Shown piece by piece: positions 1 through 9,343 of a stretch of 64,000 bases of DNA; within the stretch, counting starts at the first letter, position 1; every line of letters starts with the position of its first letter. The position numbers and the translations under genes are program-made. This DNA comes from Rivularia sp034931125. GTDB lineage: Bacteria > Cyanobacteriota > Cyanobacteriia > Cyanobacteriales > Nostocaceae. The notes under the pieces are model-generated. The model was not told the origin of the DNA, did not search any database, and saw only the letters and a program-made list of their open reading frames with translations. Location of the stretch: contig NZ_JAYGHM010000020.1 in the NCBI RefSeq assembly GCF_034931125.1, forward strand, positions 44,678 to 108,677. Direction: 5' to 3'.

Positions 1-1
1 T

Positions 2-469
2 GTAAATTTAACTGTATCCAAGCTGCTGCGTGAAGAATTGGTTAAACGAGGCGCAACAGTGGTAATGACGCGGGAAGATGATAAATTTGTATCATTAGAC
101 CAAAGGCAACTAATAATTTCTCAAGAAGAACCCACCTTATCATTATCTGTTCATTACAATGCTCTTCCCGATTATGGTGATGCAGAAAAAACCAAGGGTG
201 TAGGAATGTTTTGGTATCATCCCCAAGCCCATAGTTTGGCTGTATTTCTACATAATTATTTAGTTGAGAAATTAGATAGACCTTCCTATGGTGTATTTTG
301 GAACAACTTAGCGTTAACTCGTCCTGAAGCAGCACCATCACTACTCTTGGAATTAGGTTTTATGAGCAACCCAGAGGAATTTGAGTGGGTGACAAATCCT
401 AAACAACAGAAAAAATTAGCGCAAACTCTTGCTGATGGGATTACAAAGTGGTTAAAAAGTAATTCTTAA
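2..469 (+). CDS. N-acetylmuramoyl-L-alanine amidase, C-terminal part (5' truncated by window edge)
   Basis: The frame is open from base 2 to a TAA at 467-469, giving 155 residues of an Amidase_3 (AmiA/AmiC-type) zinc amidase that cuts the MurNAc-L-Ala bond of peptidoglycan. Visible family signatures are the TREDD segment following the first helices, the second zinc-ligand context SVHYNALP, and the LLLELGFMSN segment with the catalytic glutamate near the C-terminus. The first zinc histidine, the first glutamate and any signal peptide or AMIN domain lie upstream of the window. An internal TTG (base 38) could pass as a start but would cut into the fold. Family assignment is firm; cellular role (septum, hormogonium or cell-junction remodelling) is not visible. 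Confidence 0.88.
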   Translation, partial: VNLTVSKLLREELVKRGATVVMTREDDKFVSLDQRQLIISQEEPTLSLSVHYNALPDYGDAEKTKGVGMFWYHPQAHSLAVFLHNYLVEKLDRPSYGVFWNNLALTRPEAAPSLLLELGFMSNPEEFEWVTNPKQQKKLAQTLADGITKWLKSNS

Positions 470-584
470 ATTGATGCTTAAAGAGTATTGCATTTTAAGT
501 ACAACAACTAAGCGATCGCGTATCTAATTTTTGTATAATAAGCGGGCATCTTGCCCGTCTAAGTGTCCTTAACCAAAATAACTG

Positions 585-719
585 CTAGTAGTTCACCACA
601 TAAGTTATGAGGAGTATTAGCTGAGTCCTATTTATAGGACTTATGCTATCAGACAGGGACTTGCAGTCCCTGGCGGATTGGATGCCACCCGTCAAAATTA
701 ATGTAGTGGAATACTAGTA
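585..719. mobile_element. MITE-like element 1 (135 bp)
   Basis: The ends are imperfect inverted repeats beginning CTAGTA: 585-610 against the complement of 694-719, 20 of 26 positions identical without gaps. The inside carries two good hairpins, GTCCTAT/ATAGGAC (625-640) and AGGGACT/AGTCCCT (655-671), and no coding frame. Its right end shares the CTAGTA at 714-719 with the next element. Size, inverted ends and lack of coding capacity fit a non-autonomous miniature element; the mobilising transposase is not known from this window. Confidence 0.6.
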
Positions 720-911
720 CTTGACCACATAAGTTATGAGGGGTTAGCGTAGTGCGTGTGCGTAAGCGCAGACTCACGAAGTGTGCGCGTTCACCGCAAG
801 GTGTTCCCGCAGGGAAGCGCAAGCGTCCCGCGATCTTTCTACCACGAGCGAGCAAGATGCTCGCACTACGAAAATTTTATCCATCAAAATTAATGTGGTG
901 GAATACTAGTA
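714..911. mobile_element. MITE-like element 2 (198 bp), abutting element 1
   Basis: Its ends (714-739 and the complement of 886-911) match each other at 20 of 26 positions and match the ends of element 1 closely. It differs inside: positions 766-817 carry a palindromic cyanobacterial repeat of the type CTGCGGGAACA...CGGTGAACG, seen again at 25464-25516, and 846-866 forms an AGCGAGCA/TGCTCGC hairpin. The element may have grown by insertion of that repeat into a copy of element 1. Confidence 0.58.
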
Positions 912-1581
912 ATAGTTCTTTTCATTAATATCTTTATTCATACTGACTTGTTAGATAATAAATAATCAAAAATTACGAATAAAAAGTATGTACTTATTGA
1001 TGTATTTATAAAGTTTTACAAATATTTATCCAAATACTTATATATTTACCCATCAAAACACGAATATGTTTAAACTTTGTTAAATTATAACCGAAAAGAC
1101 GATTAAAAAAGAAAAAAGAAGCCTTGTCTATCCAAAACCATGCTATTTTTTCCGGAATTTTACGGTAACTTTATAATTACTTTACTATAAACGGCTGTTT
1201 CTACACATTAACTTTATAGTAGTATGTTTAAATGATTCCAATTGAAGTTATATTAAAGTTTGTTCGCAGAAAAATGAAGAAATAGACATAAACCATTGTA
1301 TTTTGTCTAAATCCTAATTGTTTTTGATTCATAAGTTTTTGCTTGAAGCTAATTATTTAAAATCCTTTAGCCTCTGCTGCGGTAACGATGAGTGTTCACA
1401 TCCAAATCCAAGCTGTTGGTTGATTAATATGATGACCAAACAAGATTGGAAATCCTCGGATTATAACCATGTGAAAACCGCATTTTAATTGCGCTTGTTC
1501 CGTAGAGTCATTTGAGTTTCCCTAATTATTGGTAGACCTGGCTAGTCGTTTCATTTTAAACGTAGTATCGTTTGGATACAG

Positions 1582-2397
1582 GTGATGATACAGGTGCAGT
1601 TACTGAACGTAAATATTCACAATGTCGCGATGAGCGACCTGTTAAATAATCTGCGAGACGGTGGTCTTGTAGTGACTCCCAACGTAGACCACCTGATGAA
1701 GTTGCAGAGAGACCCTGATTTTTATGGAGTTTATCAAGAAGCAGAATACAGAGTTTGCGATAGCAAAATATTGATGTATGTATCTCATTTCTTAGGAACA
1801 CCCATACGAGAAAAAATATCCGGTTCCGATCTGTTTCCAGCTTTTTATACTTATTATAAAAACGATGAAAGCATAAAAATTTTTTTACTTGGAGCCGCAG
1901 ATGGAATTGCGGAGATCGCTCAGAAAAATATTAATTCTAAGGTAGGGAGAAATATCATTGTCGATACTTACTCACCCCCTTTTGGATTTGAGAAAGATGG
2001 AGAGGAATGTCAGAAAATTTTGAACATGATTAATTCTTCAAATGCAACTGTTTTAGCAATTGGAGTGGGCGCTCCCAAACAAGAAATATGGGTTGCAAAA
2101 CATAGAAAACATTTGCACAAAATCGAGATATTTTTGGCAATCGGTGCAACTATTAACTTTGAAGCTGGAAATATCAAACGTTGTCCAAAATGGATGAGTG
2201 AAGTTGGTTTGGAGTGGCTATATAGACTTTCAAGCGAACCGAAGAGGCTTTGGAAAAGATATATCATGGATGCGCTTCCATTCCTTTATTTAATCTTCAA
2301 GCAACGGCTTAAACTGTATAAAAATCCGTGGTCGAAAGTGAAACGAAATCGAACTAATAATATTTTGTCTGCTTTCAAAGGTTTTAAGAGGATGTAG
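1582..2397 (+). CDS. WecG/TagA/CpsF-family glycosyltransferase
   Basis: A 271-residue GT26-type enzyme. The family transfers a ManNAc/ManNAcA-like sugar to a lipid-linked acceptor on the cytoplasmic membrane face during assembly of surface polysaccharides. Visible motifs are TPNVDHL (residues 32-38), GSDL near 81-84, GVGAPKQE near 161-168 and the C-terminal GLEWLYRL with a basic amphipathic tail for membrane contact. Length is usual for the family. The start is GTG at 1582 or ATG at 1585; no clear ribosome site separates them. It is the first gene of the polysaccharide locus, 113 bp before the Wzc-like gene. The sugar used cannot be read from the sequence. Confidence 0.88.
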   Translation: MMIQVQLLNVNIHNVAMSDLLNNLRDGGLVVTPNVDHLMKLQRDPDFYGVYQEAEYRVCDSKILMYVSHFLGTPIREKISGSDLFPAFYTYYKNDESIKIFLLGAADGIAEIAQKNINSKVGRNIIVDTYSPPFGFEKDGEECQKILNMINSSNATVLAIGVGAPKQEIWVAKHRKHLHKIEIFLAIGATINFEAGNIKRCPKWMSEVGLEWLYRLSSEPKRLWKRYIMDALPFLYLIFKQRLKLYKNPWSKVKRNRTNNILSAFKGFKRM

Positions 2398-2510
2398 AAG
2401 TTATTTGTACTTCTCTTAAAAAACATACCAAACTATAAAAAACTGGTATTTCTCTTTGATTTTTTTGTACTATTACCACAATTAAAAAATACGTAACCCC
2501 ATCAGGAGCT

Positions 2511-4706
2511 ATGGAGAATAATAACTATCCTGAAGAGATAGATATACAAAAGTATTTGCTGGTTTTGAAACGCCGCTGGCTAGTAGCAACAATTGTTTTC
2601 GCTGGTTTTGCTGGTTTTGCAGCTTTCAATTGGATAACTCAAAAGCCTGCCTCTGAAGCTACAGGGAAACTACTTTTTCGAGCAGATAACACCTCATCTC
2701 TAACGGGTGCTGGAAAAGACATTGGTCATTTAGAATCAATCAAACGCGAAGCTAACCCTTTAGATACGCAAGCAATAATTTTGCAGTCCGAACCAATAAT
2801 TAAGGAAGTTGTAAAGTCTCTGGATCTTGAAGAAAAAAATGGTCAACCTTTAAATCCAGATTCAATATCTATCAGTACTGGTTCAATTGTAGGTACTGAT
2901 ATAATGAGAGTTTCTTACACATCTGATAATCCAGAATTAGCTATAAAAGTAGTTAATAATGTGATGGAAGCCTATATTAAACAGAATATTGATAGCAACA
3001 GTTCTGAAGCGATCGCAGCAGGAAGGTTTATTGAGCGACAATTGCCAGGAGCGGAAAAAGAATTAAACAACGCAACAAGAGAATTACGAGATTTCAAACA
3101 GAAAAATCAAGTAATCGAGTTAAAAGAAGAGAAAATTAAAGCAGTTGATATTATTAATGAAATAGATAAAGAATTAGCCGAGGCTAAATCGGACTTTGCT
3201 GAAATAAGCGCGAGAGAAAATGAAGTCAGTCGTCAAGTAAATTTACCTTTGGATAAGGCTATAGATATAACTTCTTTAAGTCAAGTCAAAGGGGTACAGG
3301 AAGTATTAGATGAATTACAAAAAGTACAAACTGAATTAACAACTTTAAGAACTACACGGACTAACGCTCATCCATCTATTGTGGATCTTGAACAAAAAGA
3401 AGCTGCTTTAAATAATTTATTGCAGAAGCGAACAATTGAGTCTTTAGGATATCAAGCGCGGATTGCTCCAAGCAGTTTACAAATAGGACAAGTTAAGCAA
3501 AACTTGACTGCCGAATTTGTTGACTTACACTCACAGCGCTTAGGTTTGGCAAAGAAGATAGAATCTTTGTCTGAACTAAGGAATATTTACAAGCAGAGGA
3601 CTGAAAATATTCCAAATTTAGAGAGAATGCAAAATCAGTTAGAACAAAGATTATCAATAGCCCAAAAAAGTTACGAAAACCTCAAGGCAAGATTAGAAGA
3701 AACTAAATTAGCAGAAAATCAAACTGTGGGGAATGCCAGTATCGTTGAAAAAGCGAGGGAAGTACATCCTAGTCCTCAAGATCAGAAAAAGAGATTTCTA
3801 ATTAGTTTTGGTAGCCTCTTTGTTGGTTTATTACTAAGTATCGGTTCGGCTTATTTTGCAGATTTGATTGATCGAAGGCTGAAAACTGCTAAAGAAGCGG
3901 AGAATCTTTTTGGCTACACCTTGCTCGGGTTAATTCCCAAATTCGATATTAATACTGGTAATATATCTGCTGTAAAGAATCAAATTGCAGGAGTATCCGA
4001 AAGAGTTATTGTTGCAACTTCACCTCGCACGGTAATTCACGAAGCATATCAAATGCTTCAAGCTAACTTGAAATTTATCAGCTTAGATAAGAAAGTTCGC
4101 TCAATTGTAGTCACAAGTTCTGTAGCAGGTGAAGGTAAAACAGAAGTCGCAGCTAATTTAGCAGCAGTTATGGCACAGGTAGGAAGACGAGTGCTGTTAA
4201 TTGATGCCGATCTGCGTCAGCCATCTCAACATCATCTTTGGGGTTTAATTAACTCTATTGGTTTGAGTAATGTGATGGTTGGAGAAAACAATTTAGAAGA
4301 TGCCGTGCAAATAGTTGCGGATAATCTATCAGTGCTAACATCAGGCGTTATGCCGCCGAATCCCCTAGCATTAATCGATTCAGAGCGAATGACAAGTTTT
4401 ATAGAGATGCTGTCTGTTAATTACGATTACATAGTTTTTGATACTCCTCCTTTAGTTGGAACTGCGGAGACTGCGGTTTTATCGCAAATGGTGGATGGCG
4501 TTTTGGTTGTAGTTAGACCTGGATTAGTAGATTCAGCGAGTGCTAATGCTGCAAAGTCTTTACTAGAAAGGTCGGAGGCGAATGTTTTGGGAATTATTGC
4601 CAATGGTGTAAATGTCAAGCACGAGCCAAATAACTATTTCTATTACAGTAGTCCTCAATCTGAATCGAGCGCTGAGAAAGTGGACGCGGGGATAATGCGT
4701 TCTTAA
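2511..4706 (+). CDS. Wzc-like polysaccharide co-polymerase / BY-type tyrosine kinase
   Basis: The 731-residue protein has the layout of Wzc: an N-terminal Wzz domain with a membrane segment at about 22-42, a long coiled-coil periplasmic part (about 150-410), a second membrane segment at about 425-447 and a cytoplasmic bacterial tyrosine kinase. Kinase motifs are Walker A (SSVAGEGKTE, about 534-543), Walker A' (LLIDADLRQP, about 562) and Walker B (YDYIVFDTPP, about 638). The C-terminus has only a small tyrosine group, YFYY, instead of a long tyrosine-rich tail. It should control chain length and export of the polymer made by the surrounding genes. AGGAG lies 4 bases before the ATG. Role is known for the family; the partner exporter is not in this window. 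Confidence 0.92.
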   Translation: MENNNYPEEIDIQKYLLVLKRRWLVATIVFAGFAGFAAFNWITQKPASEATGKLLFRADNTSSLTGAGKDIGHLESIKREANPLDTQAIILQSEPIIKEVVKSLDLEEKNGQPLNPDSISISTGSIVGTDIMRVSYTSDNPELAIKVVNNVMEAYIKQNIDSNSSEAIAAGRFIERQLPGAEKELNNATRELRDFKQKNQVIELKEEKIKAVDIINEIDKELAEAKSDFAEISARENEVSRQVNLPLDKAIDITSLSQVKGVQEVLDELQKVQTELTTLRTTRTNAHPSIVDLEQKEAALNNLLQKRTIESLGYQARIAPSSLQIGQVKQNLTAEFVDLHSQRLGLAKKIESLSELRNIYKQRTENIPNLERMQNQLEQRLSIAQKSYENLKARLEETKLAENQTVGNASIVEKAREVHPSPQDQKKRFLISFGSLFVGLLLSIGSAYFADLIDRRLKTAKEAENLFGYTLLGLIPKFDINTGNISAVKNQIAGVSERVIVATSPRTVIHEAYQMLQANLKFISLDKKVRSIVVTSSVAGEGKTEVAANLAAVMAQVGRRVLLIDADLRQPSQHHLWGLINSIGLSNVMVGENNLEDAVQIVADNLSVLTSGVMPPNPLALIDSERMTSFIEMLSVNYDYIVFDTPPLVGTAETAVLSQMVDGVLVVVRPGLVDSASANAAKSLLERSEANVLGIIANGVNVKHEPNNYFYYSSPQSESSAEKVDAGIMRS

Positions 4707-4758
4707 ATCTAGAAGTTAGAAGTGAATACTCGACCCGAACACTAATCAAAGGTGAACT

Positions 4759-5343
4759 ATGAGTACCCAACTGAACGAAATAACAAATTACAGCCAAACG
4801 CAAATGTCAGCTAATGATTTGAGTTTGTGGGAGCAGTTGAAGGAAGACTGGACAACTCACGGACGAGATTGGACGCGACCGGGATTTCGAGCCGTTGCAG
4901 TTCATCGTTTCGGAGTTTGGCGGATGAAAGTTAAATCCAAATGGATGCGATCGCCTTTAACTTTGATATATAAAATGATGCATCGTAAGGTTCGCAATAC
5001 TTACGGAATTGAAATACCATTTACCGTTAAACTAGGGCGGCGCGTGGTTGTCGAACACCAGGGTGGGATTGTAATTAACGGATTTTGTGCAATTGACGAT
5101 GATTCGATTATTCGTCAGGGAGTGAGTTTAGGTAATCGTTATTTAGAGCGTCCTTTGGAAGTGCCGAAGTTGGGAAAAAGGGTAAATGTAGGAGCGGGAG
5201 CCAAGATTTTTGGCGATATTTTTATTGGAGATGGAGCGAATATCGGAGCTAATGCGGTTGTTTTATGTGATGTACCACCGGGAGCAACCGCAGTAGGCAT
5301 ACCTGCAAAGATAGTTTGTAAAACTATAAAACAAGTAAATTAA
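4759..5343 (+). CDS. Serine acetyltransferase-like hexapeptide acetyltransferase
   Basis: A 194-residue left-handed beta-helix acetyltransferase of the CysE/WcaB group. The second half (about 100-185) shows hexapeptide repeats such as VNVGAG, IGDGAN and IGANAV, ending in the PPGATAVGIPAKIV loop typical of acetyl-CoA-dependent sugar or serine acetyltransferases. The N-terminus is short and basic, unlike cysteine-biosynthetic CysE. Position 52 bp after the Wzc-like gene and 11 bp before a glycosyltransferase suggests O-acetylation of the exopolysaccharide. A cysteine-synthesis role is less likely given context but not excluded. Confidence 0.82.
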   Translation: MSTQLNEITNYSQTQMSANDLSLWEQLKEDWTTHGRDWTRPGFRAVAVHRFGVWRMKVKSKWMRSPLTLIYKMMHRKVRNTYGIEIPFTVKLGRRVVVEHQGGIVINGFCAIDDDSIIRQGVSLGNRYLERPLEVPKLGKRVNVGAGAKIFGDIFIGDGANIGANAVVLCDVPPGATAVGIPAKIVCKTIKQVN

Positions 5344-5354
5344 GGTGACGACCG

Positions 5355-6572
5355 ATGTTTATGAATCAGTTATTAGGATGCATTTATACCGTATTATTTG
5401 CTTGTGCCGTCTGGTTATTTGTTCTGTGCAGCGTGCTTTTTATAGAATGTATGGTGGCATTATTGCCGATTCCTCGAATTAATACTTACTACAGACAAGA
5501 TATTAAAGATGTTGAATTTACTGTTTTAATTCCGGCTCATAATGAAGAAGTTGTAATTGGTTCGACGTTAGAAAATTTGAAATTAAAGTTAAATAGCTTA
5601 CATAGGGTCGTAGTAGTAGCTGATAATTGTACTGATAATACTGCGGAGATTGCCCGTACCGCTGGAGCCACAGTTATCGAACGTCACGAACCGAATTTGA
5701 GGGGTAAGGGATACGCTTTGGATTATGGTTTATGCTTTTTAGAATCGCATCCGCCTGATGTTGTGGTCTTTTTAGATGCTGATTGTCAAGTTTCAGAAAA
5801 TGCCATTGAACAACTTATCCAAAAAGCTATAACTACAGGAAGACCCGTGCAAGCAACATATTTGATGGCACAGCCGAGTAATAGTACAGCCAAGCAATCG
5901 GTTTCAGCATTTGCTTTTAGGGTCAAAAATCAGGTTCGTTTGCTTGGTTTAGCCAAACTGGGGATGCCTTGTTTGTTGACTGGTACGGGTATGGCTTTTC
6001 CTTTCGCTGTAATTCGCTCTGTGAATTTAGCTAGTGGCAGTATCGTCGAAGACATGAAATTAGGTATAGATTTAAGTATTGCGGGCTATCCACCATTATT
6101 TTGTCCGCAAGCTCAGATCGAGGGGATTTTACCGCAGCAAACGAAAGCAGTAAAAAGTCAGCGAAAGCGTTGGGAACACGGTCATTTAAATACTTTACTC
6201 ACTTATGTGCCAACTTTATTCAAAGAATCAGTACAACAAAAACGATTTGACCTGTTGGTAAGTGCTATTGACTTGTGCGTGCCACCTCTATCTTTATTCG
6301 TTTTAATCTGGTTTTCTGCCTTAGTATTTTCTTTGATAAGCGCAATATTTACAGCAACATGGTTGCCCTTAATTACGATCATTGCGGGTGGATGTTTATT
6401 TTTTGCGAGTGTGATAGCAGCCTGGACTAAATTTGGGCGTACCGATTTACCTTTGTTAGAACTTTTGGCTATACCTTTTTATATTATGAAAAAGATACCT
6501 ATATATTTTCAATTTTTGGCTCAACCTCAGAATACTTGGATTCGTACAGAAAGAGATTCAATTAATATGTGA
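5355..6572 (+). CDS. Membrane-embedded GT2 glycosyltransferase
   Basis: 405 residues with an N-terminal membrane segment (about 8-35), a GT-A domain beginning FTVLIPAHNEE, a DxD-type metal site FLDADCQ (about 137-143), SIVEDMKLG (about 230) with the catalytic ED, and QRKRWEHGH (about 267) matching the (Q/R)xxRW acceptor motif of processive-type GT2 enzymes. Two or three membrane segments follow (about 300-365). It probably transfers a sugar from a nucleotide donor to a lipid-linked intermediate at the inner membrane. It starts 11 bp after the acetyltransferase stop and is very likely co-transcribed with it. Confidence 0.88.
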   Translation: MFMNQLLGCIYTVLFACAVWLFVLCSVLFIECMVALLPIPRINTYYRQDIKDVEFTVLIPAHNEEVVIGSTLENLKLKLNSLHRVVVVADNCTDNTAEIARTAGATVIERHEPNLRGKGYALDYGLCFLESHPPDVVVFLDADCQVSENAIEQLIQKAITTGRPVQATYLMAQPSNSTAKQSVSAFAFRVKNQVRLLGLAKLGMPCLLTGTGMAFPFAVIRSVNLASGSIVEDMKLGIDLSIAGYPPLFCPQAQIEGILPQQTKAVKSQRKRWEHGHLNTLLTYVPTLFKESVQQKRFDLLVSAIDLCVPPLSLFVLIWFSALVFSLISAIFTATWLPLITIIAGGCLFFASVIAAWTKFGRTDLPLLELLAIPFYIMKKIPIYFQFLAQPQNTWIRTERDSINM

Positions 6573-6584
6573 TTAAATAAGAAA

Positions 6585-7784
6585 ATGTCTAAACCCTTAC
6601 GGATTATTTATGCTCTTGGTCCAGAAGATGCTGTCGAAGCTTATCATTGCTGGATTAATAAAGAAGATACACCTTCACAAGTATCGGTTGCCTTCTCTAG
6701 TCAATTCTATGATGTTTGTCAGGAATTAGATGCTTCATGTTATGTAATTGCAAGCTCGAATCAAAAAGAATTTGTTAAAAGCGAGGGTTTTATCGTTGAA
6801 CATCGTCCGTTACTATCGTCGGGAGCCAAGGGAATTTTATTTCACTTAGGATATATCGGCAACGGATTATTATTACTCTTACAGGCAATACGCTTTAAAG
6901 CAAATGTTGTGGTTGTAGATAGTGGTACAACCTATTGGTTTGTATTGTCTTTGTTTTCTGGGTTCGGAATCAAAGTTATACCATCCCTACATTGTTTGCT
7001 GTGGCGCAAGTATTTACCCTTACGCTTAATTGATAAATTGAATGTAAAACTTAGTACAAATTTATTTGCTCGTGACTCTCAAGCAATACTTGTAGCCTCA
7101 GAAGATATTTCCAAGCAAATTTCTGAATTAACAAATGGTAAACACCGACCTATTTTAGAATTTCTTTCTACTTATCGCCGAGCAGACTTTGCTGATATTA
7201 ACGAATCACATCCAGAGCATTCACCTTTTCAAATTTTGTTTGCGGGTAGGGTTGAGCAAAATAAAGGAGTTTTTGACCTGCTGGAAATTGCCAAGCGTTT
7301 TGCTGTTGACAGACTTGATATTATTTTCAATATCTGTGGTGAGGGGTCGGCTTTAGAAAGTTTACGCCGTCAAACGATTCAAGCTGGAATTAATAAGTCT
7401 TTTATTTTTCATGGGTACTGTAGTAAATCGCAGATGCGGGAAATGTATCGCCACTCTCACGTTGTCATTGTACCAACGAGAACAAACTTTAGCGAAGGTT
7501 TCAACCGCGTAGTCTGTGAAAGCATATTATCTGGTCGTCCCGTGGTTACTTCCGCAGTCTGTCCGGCGTTGTCTTACGTTCGTGAAGCTGTTATGGAAGT
7601 TCCTCCCAATGATATTAGGGCTTATGGCGATGCTTTACTCTCACTATACGGCGATCGCCAACTTTACGAACAAAAGAAGCAAAGGTGCTTGATACTGCAA
7701 GAAAAGTTTTATGACACTACAAAGAGTTGGGGAACTGCTTTAAAATCTATTTTGCTTTCAATAAAGTCTGAACCCATAAATTAA
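6585..7784 (+). CDS. GT4-family (GT-B fold) glycosyltransferase
   Basis: 399 residues with two Rossmann-like halves. The C-terminal donor-binding half begins at about residue 212 with ILFAGRVEQNKGVFDLL, continues with CGEGSALESLRRQ and ends with the EX7E-type segment SEGFNRVVCESILSGRPVV (about 303-321). This is the Glycos_transf_1/GT4 pattern. The gene lies 12 bp after the preceding GT2 gene in the polysaccharide operon. Sugar donor and linkage cannot be predicted. Confidence 0.85.
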   Translation: MSKPLRIIYALGPEDAVEAYHCWINKEDTPSQVSVAFSSQFYDVCQELDASCYVIASSNQKEFVKSEGFIVEHRPLLSSGAKGILFHLGYIGNGLLLLLQAIRFKANVVVVDSGTTYWFVLSLFSGFGIKVIPSLHCLLWRKYLPLRLIDKLNVKLSTNLFARDSQAILVASEDISKQISELTNGKHRPILEFLSTYRRADFADINESHPEHSPFQILFAGRVEQNKGVFDLLEIAKRFAVDRLDIIFNICGEGSALESLRRQTIQAGINKSFIFHGYCSKSQMREMYRHSHVVIVPTRTNFSEGFNRVVCESILSGRPVVTSAVCPALSYVREAVMEVPPNDIRAYGDALLSLYGDRQLYEQKKQRCLILQEKFYDTTKSWGTALKSILLSIKSEPIN

Positions 7785-7907
7785 CTACCAATGAGATAAT
7801 TGGCGATTCCTAATATACTGTATCAAATAAGCGAGGACAAAAATCAATTGAAAATTATAAATTAAATCCAAATAAATTATCAATAAATAATTTGACTAAT
7901 AAATGAC

Positions 7908-9203
7908 GTGAAAAAACAACATCTAGAAATAGCTGAAAAAATCTTTGTGATTATTGGCTTAACTTTTTTCTCTGGAGGTTTTGCTGTTGGTTCTACTAAA
8001 ACTTCGCCAGGAATAATCTCAGAGTCAATAATATCAATAATTAGATATTTTGTTTGGTCAACTTCTCTGATCTTGATTTGCTTTAGTTATAAAAGAGCTT
8101 TACATATAGCTAGTAAAGATATCTTTATTTGGATACTGACAGCAATAGTTTATTCATCATCTATATGGTCGGTTAATCCTGAGTTCACTGAAAAATTTAT
8201 GCCAGAAGTTTTACAAATGACTTCATTTGGTTTATATTTTGCAACAAGATTTAGTCTAAAACAACAGGTAAGATTAGTTGCTTGGACATTTGGTCTTGGA
8301 GCTATATTAAGTATGCTTGTTGTCTGGCGTTTACCTAGCGCTGGCTTGCACTGGCACGACCATCCAGGTGCGTGGAAAGGAATTTATGATTACAAAAATA
8401 CCTTTGGTAGCTTGATGGTTTTAAGTTCAATAGCCTTCTTATTGTTGCCTATTAATAATCTCAAACATCGCCGATATAAATGGGCTGGTTTTGTAATATC
8501 GCTGTTATTTATAATATTTTCAACTTCAAAAACTTCTATTGTTGTTTCTTTTGTCACTATCTCAATTGTGCTATTTTATCAGAAATTTAGATGGAAAGGA
8601 AAAGTTAGCGTATTTTATATAGATGCTGTATTGCTTTTTGCTGGTTCGATTGCCACGATAGTGATTGGTTTATGGGTAGAAATCTTAGGTCTTATGGGTA
8701 AAGACGCTACTTTAACAGGGCGAACACCTATGTGGAATGTAGCGTTCACGGAACTGATGAGAGAACCTTGGTTTGGTTTTGGAAGAGGAGCATTCTGGGC
8801 AGAAAAAAGTAAATATGCAATTGAGGCAGGCTATGCAGTCTCGGAAGGTTTTGTGCCTCCTCATGCCCATAATGGTTTTATTGATATAATGCTCGATGTT
8901 GGTTTTGTTGGTTTTTTTCTTTTTCTGATTAGTTTTGGCATAGTTTACTTTCGCTCGCTAAAACTAGCTTATGGGTCTGAGAATTTAGAGGATATGTGGC
9001 CTTTAGCTTATCTATTATTTTTAACTTTAAATAACATGATGGAAAGTTATCTGCTACGTCTTGCTAACGTATATTGGGTTCTGTATATAGCGGTTGCTTT
9101 TTCGGTTAGGGCAAGAAAAACAATCAGTATTAATACAACCCAGAAAAAACCAGCATTAACTAGATTTTCGCAACGGAATTCTCAAAATGCATTTTTAAAG
9201 TAA
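7908..9203 (+). CDS. O-antigen ligase/polymerase (Wzy_C) family membrane protein
   Basis: 431 residues with about ten to twelve hydrophobic membrane segments. The Wzy_C core is visible at about 265-340: TLTGRTPMWNVAF, then EPWFGFGRGAFW, then PPHAHNGFIDIMLDVGFVG, with the conserved arginine and the PHAHNG histidines of the large periplasmic loop. Members polymerise or ligate lipid-linked oligosaccharides on the periplasmic side. Together with the flippase at 17068 and the Wzc-like gene, it completes a Wzx/Wzy-type machine. Start is GTG; an ATG is not available near the N-terminus. The preceding 123 bp are A/T-rich. Confidence 0.86.
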   Translation: MKKQHLEIAEKIFVIIGLTFFSGGFAVGSTKTSPGIISESIISIIRYFVWSTSLILICFSYKRALHIASKDIFIWILTAIVYSSSIWSVNPEFTEKFMPEVLQMTSFGLYFATRFSLKQQVRLVAWTFGLGAILSMLVVWRLPSAGLHWHDHPGAWKGIYDYKNTFGSLMVLSSIAFLLLPINNLKHRRYKWAGFVISLLFIIFSTSKTSIVVSFVTISIVLFYQKFRWKGKVSVFYIDAVLLFAGSIATIVIGLWVEILGLMGKDATLTGRTPMWNVAFTELMREPWFGFGRGAFWAEKSKYAIEAGYAVSEGFVPPHAHNGFIDIMLDVGFVGFFLFLISFGIVYFRSLKLAYGSENLEDMWPLAYLLFLTLNNMMESYLLRLANVYWVLYIAVAFSVRARKTISINTTQKKPALTRFSQRNSQNAFLK

Positions 9204-9298
9204 TGCACTTAAGCGCGAACAAGTTTGATAATGCAACTCTAATAGATAAAATTAACTGGAGGTTTGAATAAAAGATATTAACTAGAAGGTCTGTTATT

Positions 9299-9330
9299 GT
9301 TGGGTGAAATTTTAAAACTCAACACCCAAC
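9299..9330. terminator. Bidirectional hairpin between convergent genes
   Basis: GTTGGGTG (9299-9306) and CACCCAAC (9323-9330) form an 8-bp stem between the Wzy-like gene (+) and the next gene (-). Followed by modest T/A-rich sequence on both sides; a plausible shared transcription stop. Confidence 0.5.
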
Positions 9331-9343
9331 TTACCTCAACTTT

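Larger units (their letters stand above)
470..1581. other. Long intergenic region with repeats; no gene seen
   Basis: This 1.1-kb stretch holds a GCGGGCA/TGCCCGT hairpin near 542-558, the two MITE-like elements listed separately (585-911), and then about 650 bp of A/T-rich DNA leading to the polysaccharide locus. The only sizeable open frame (649-855, minus) lies inside the repeats and has repeat-derived arginine-rich composition, so it is not called. AAACG/CGTTT arms at 1558-1573 sit just before the first polysaccharide gene and might be part of its 5' untranslated region. Confidence 0.6.

Noticed and set aside
649..855. Minus-strand 68-residue frame
   Set aside because: Lies across the two MITE-like elements; arginine-rich composition comes from the palindromic repeats.
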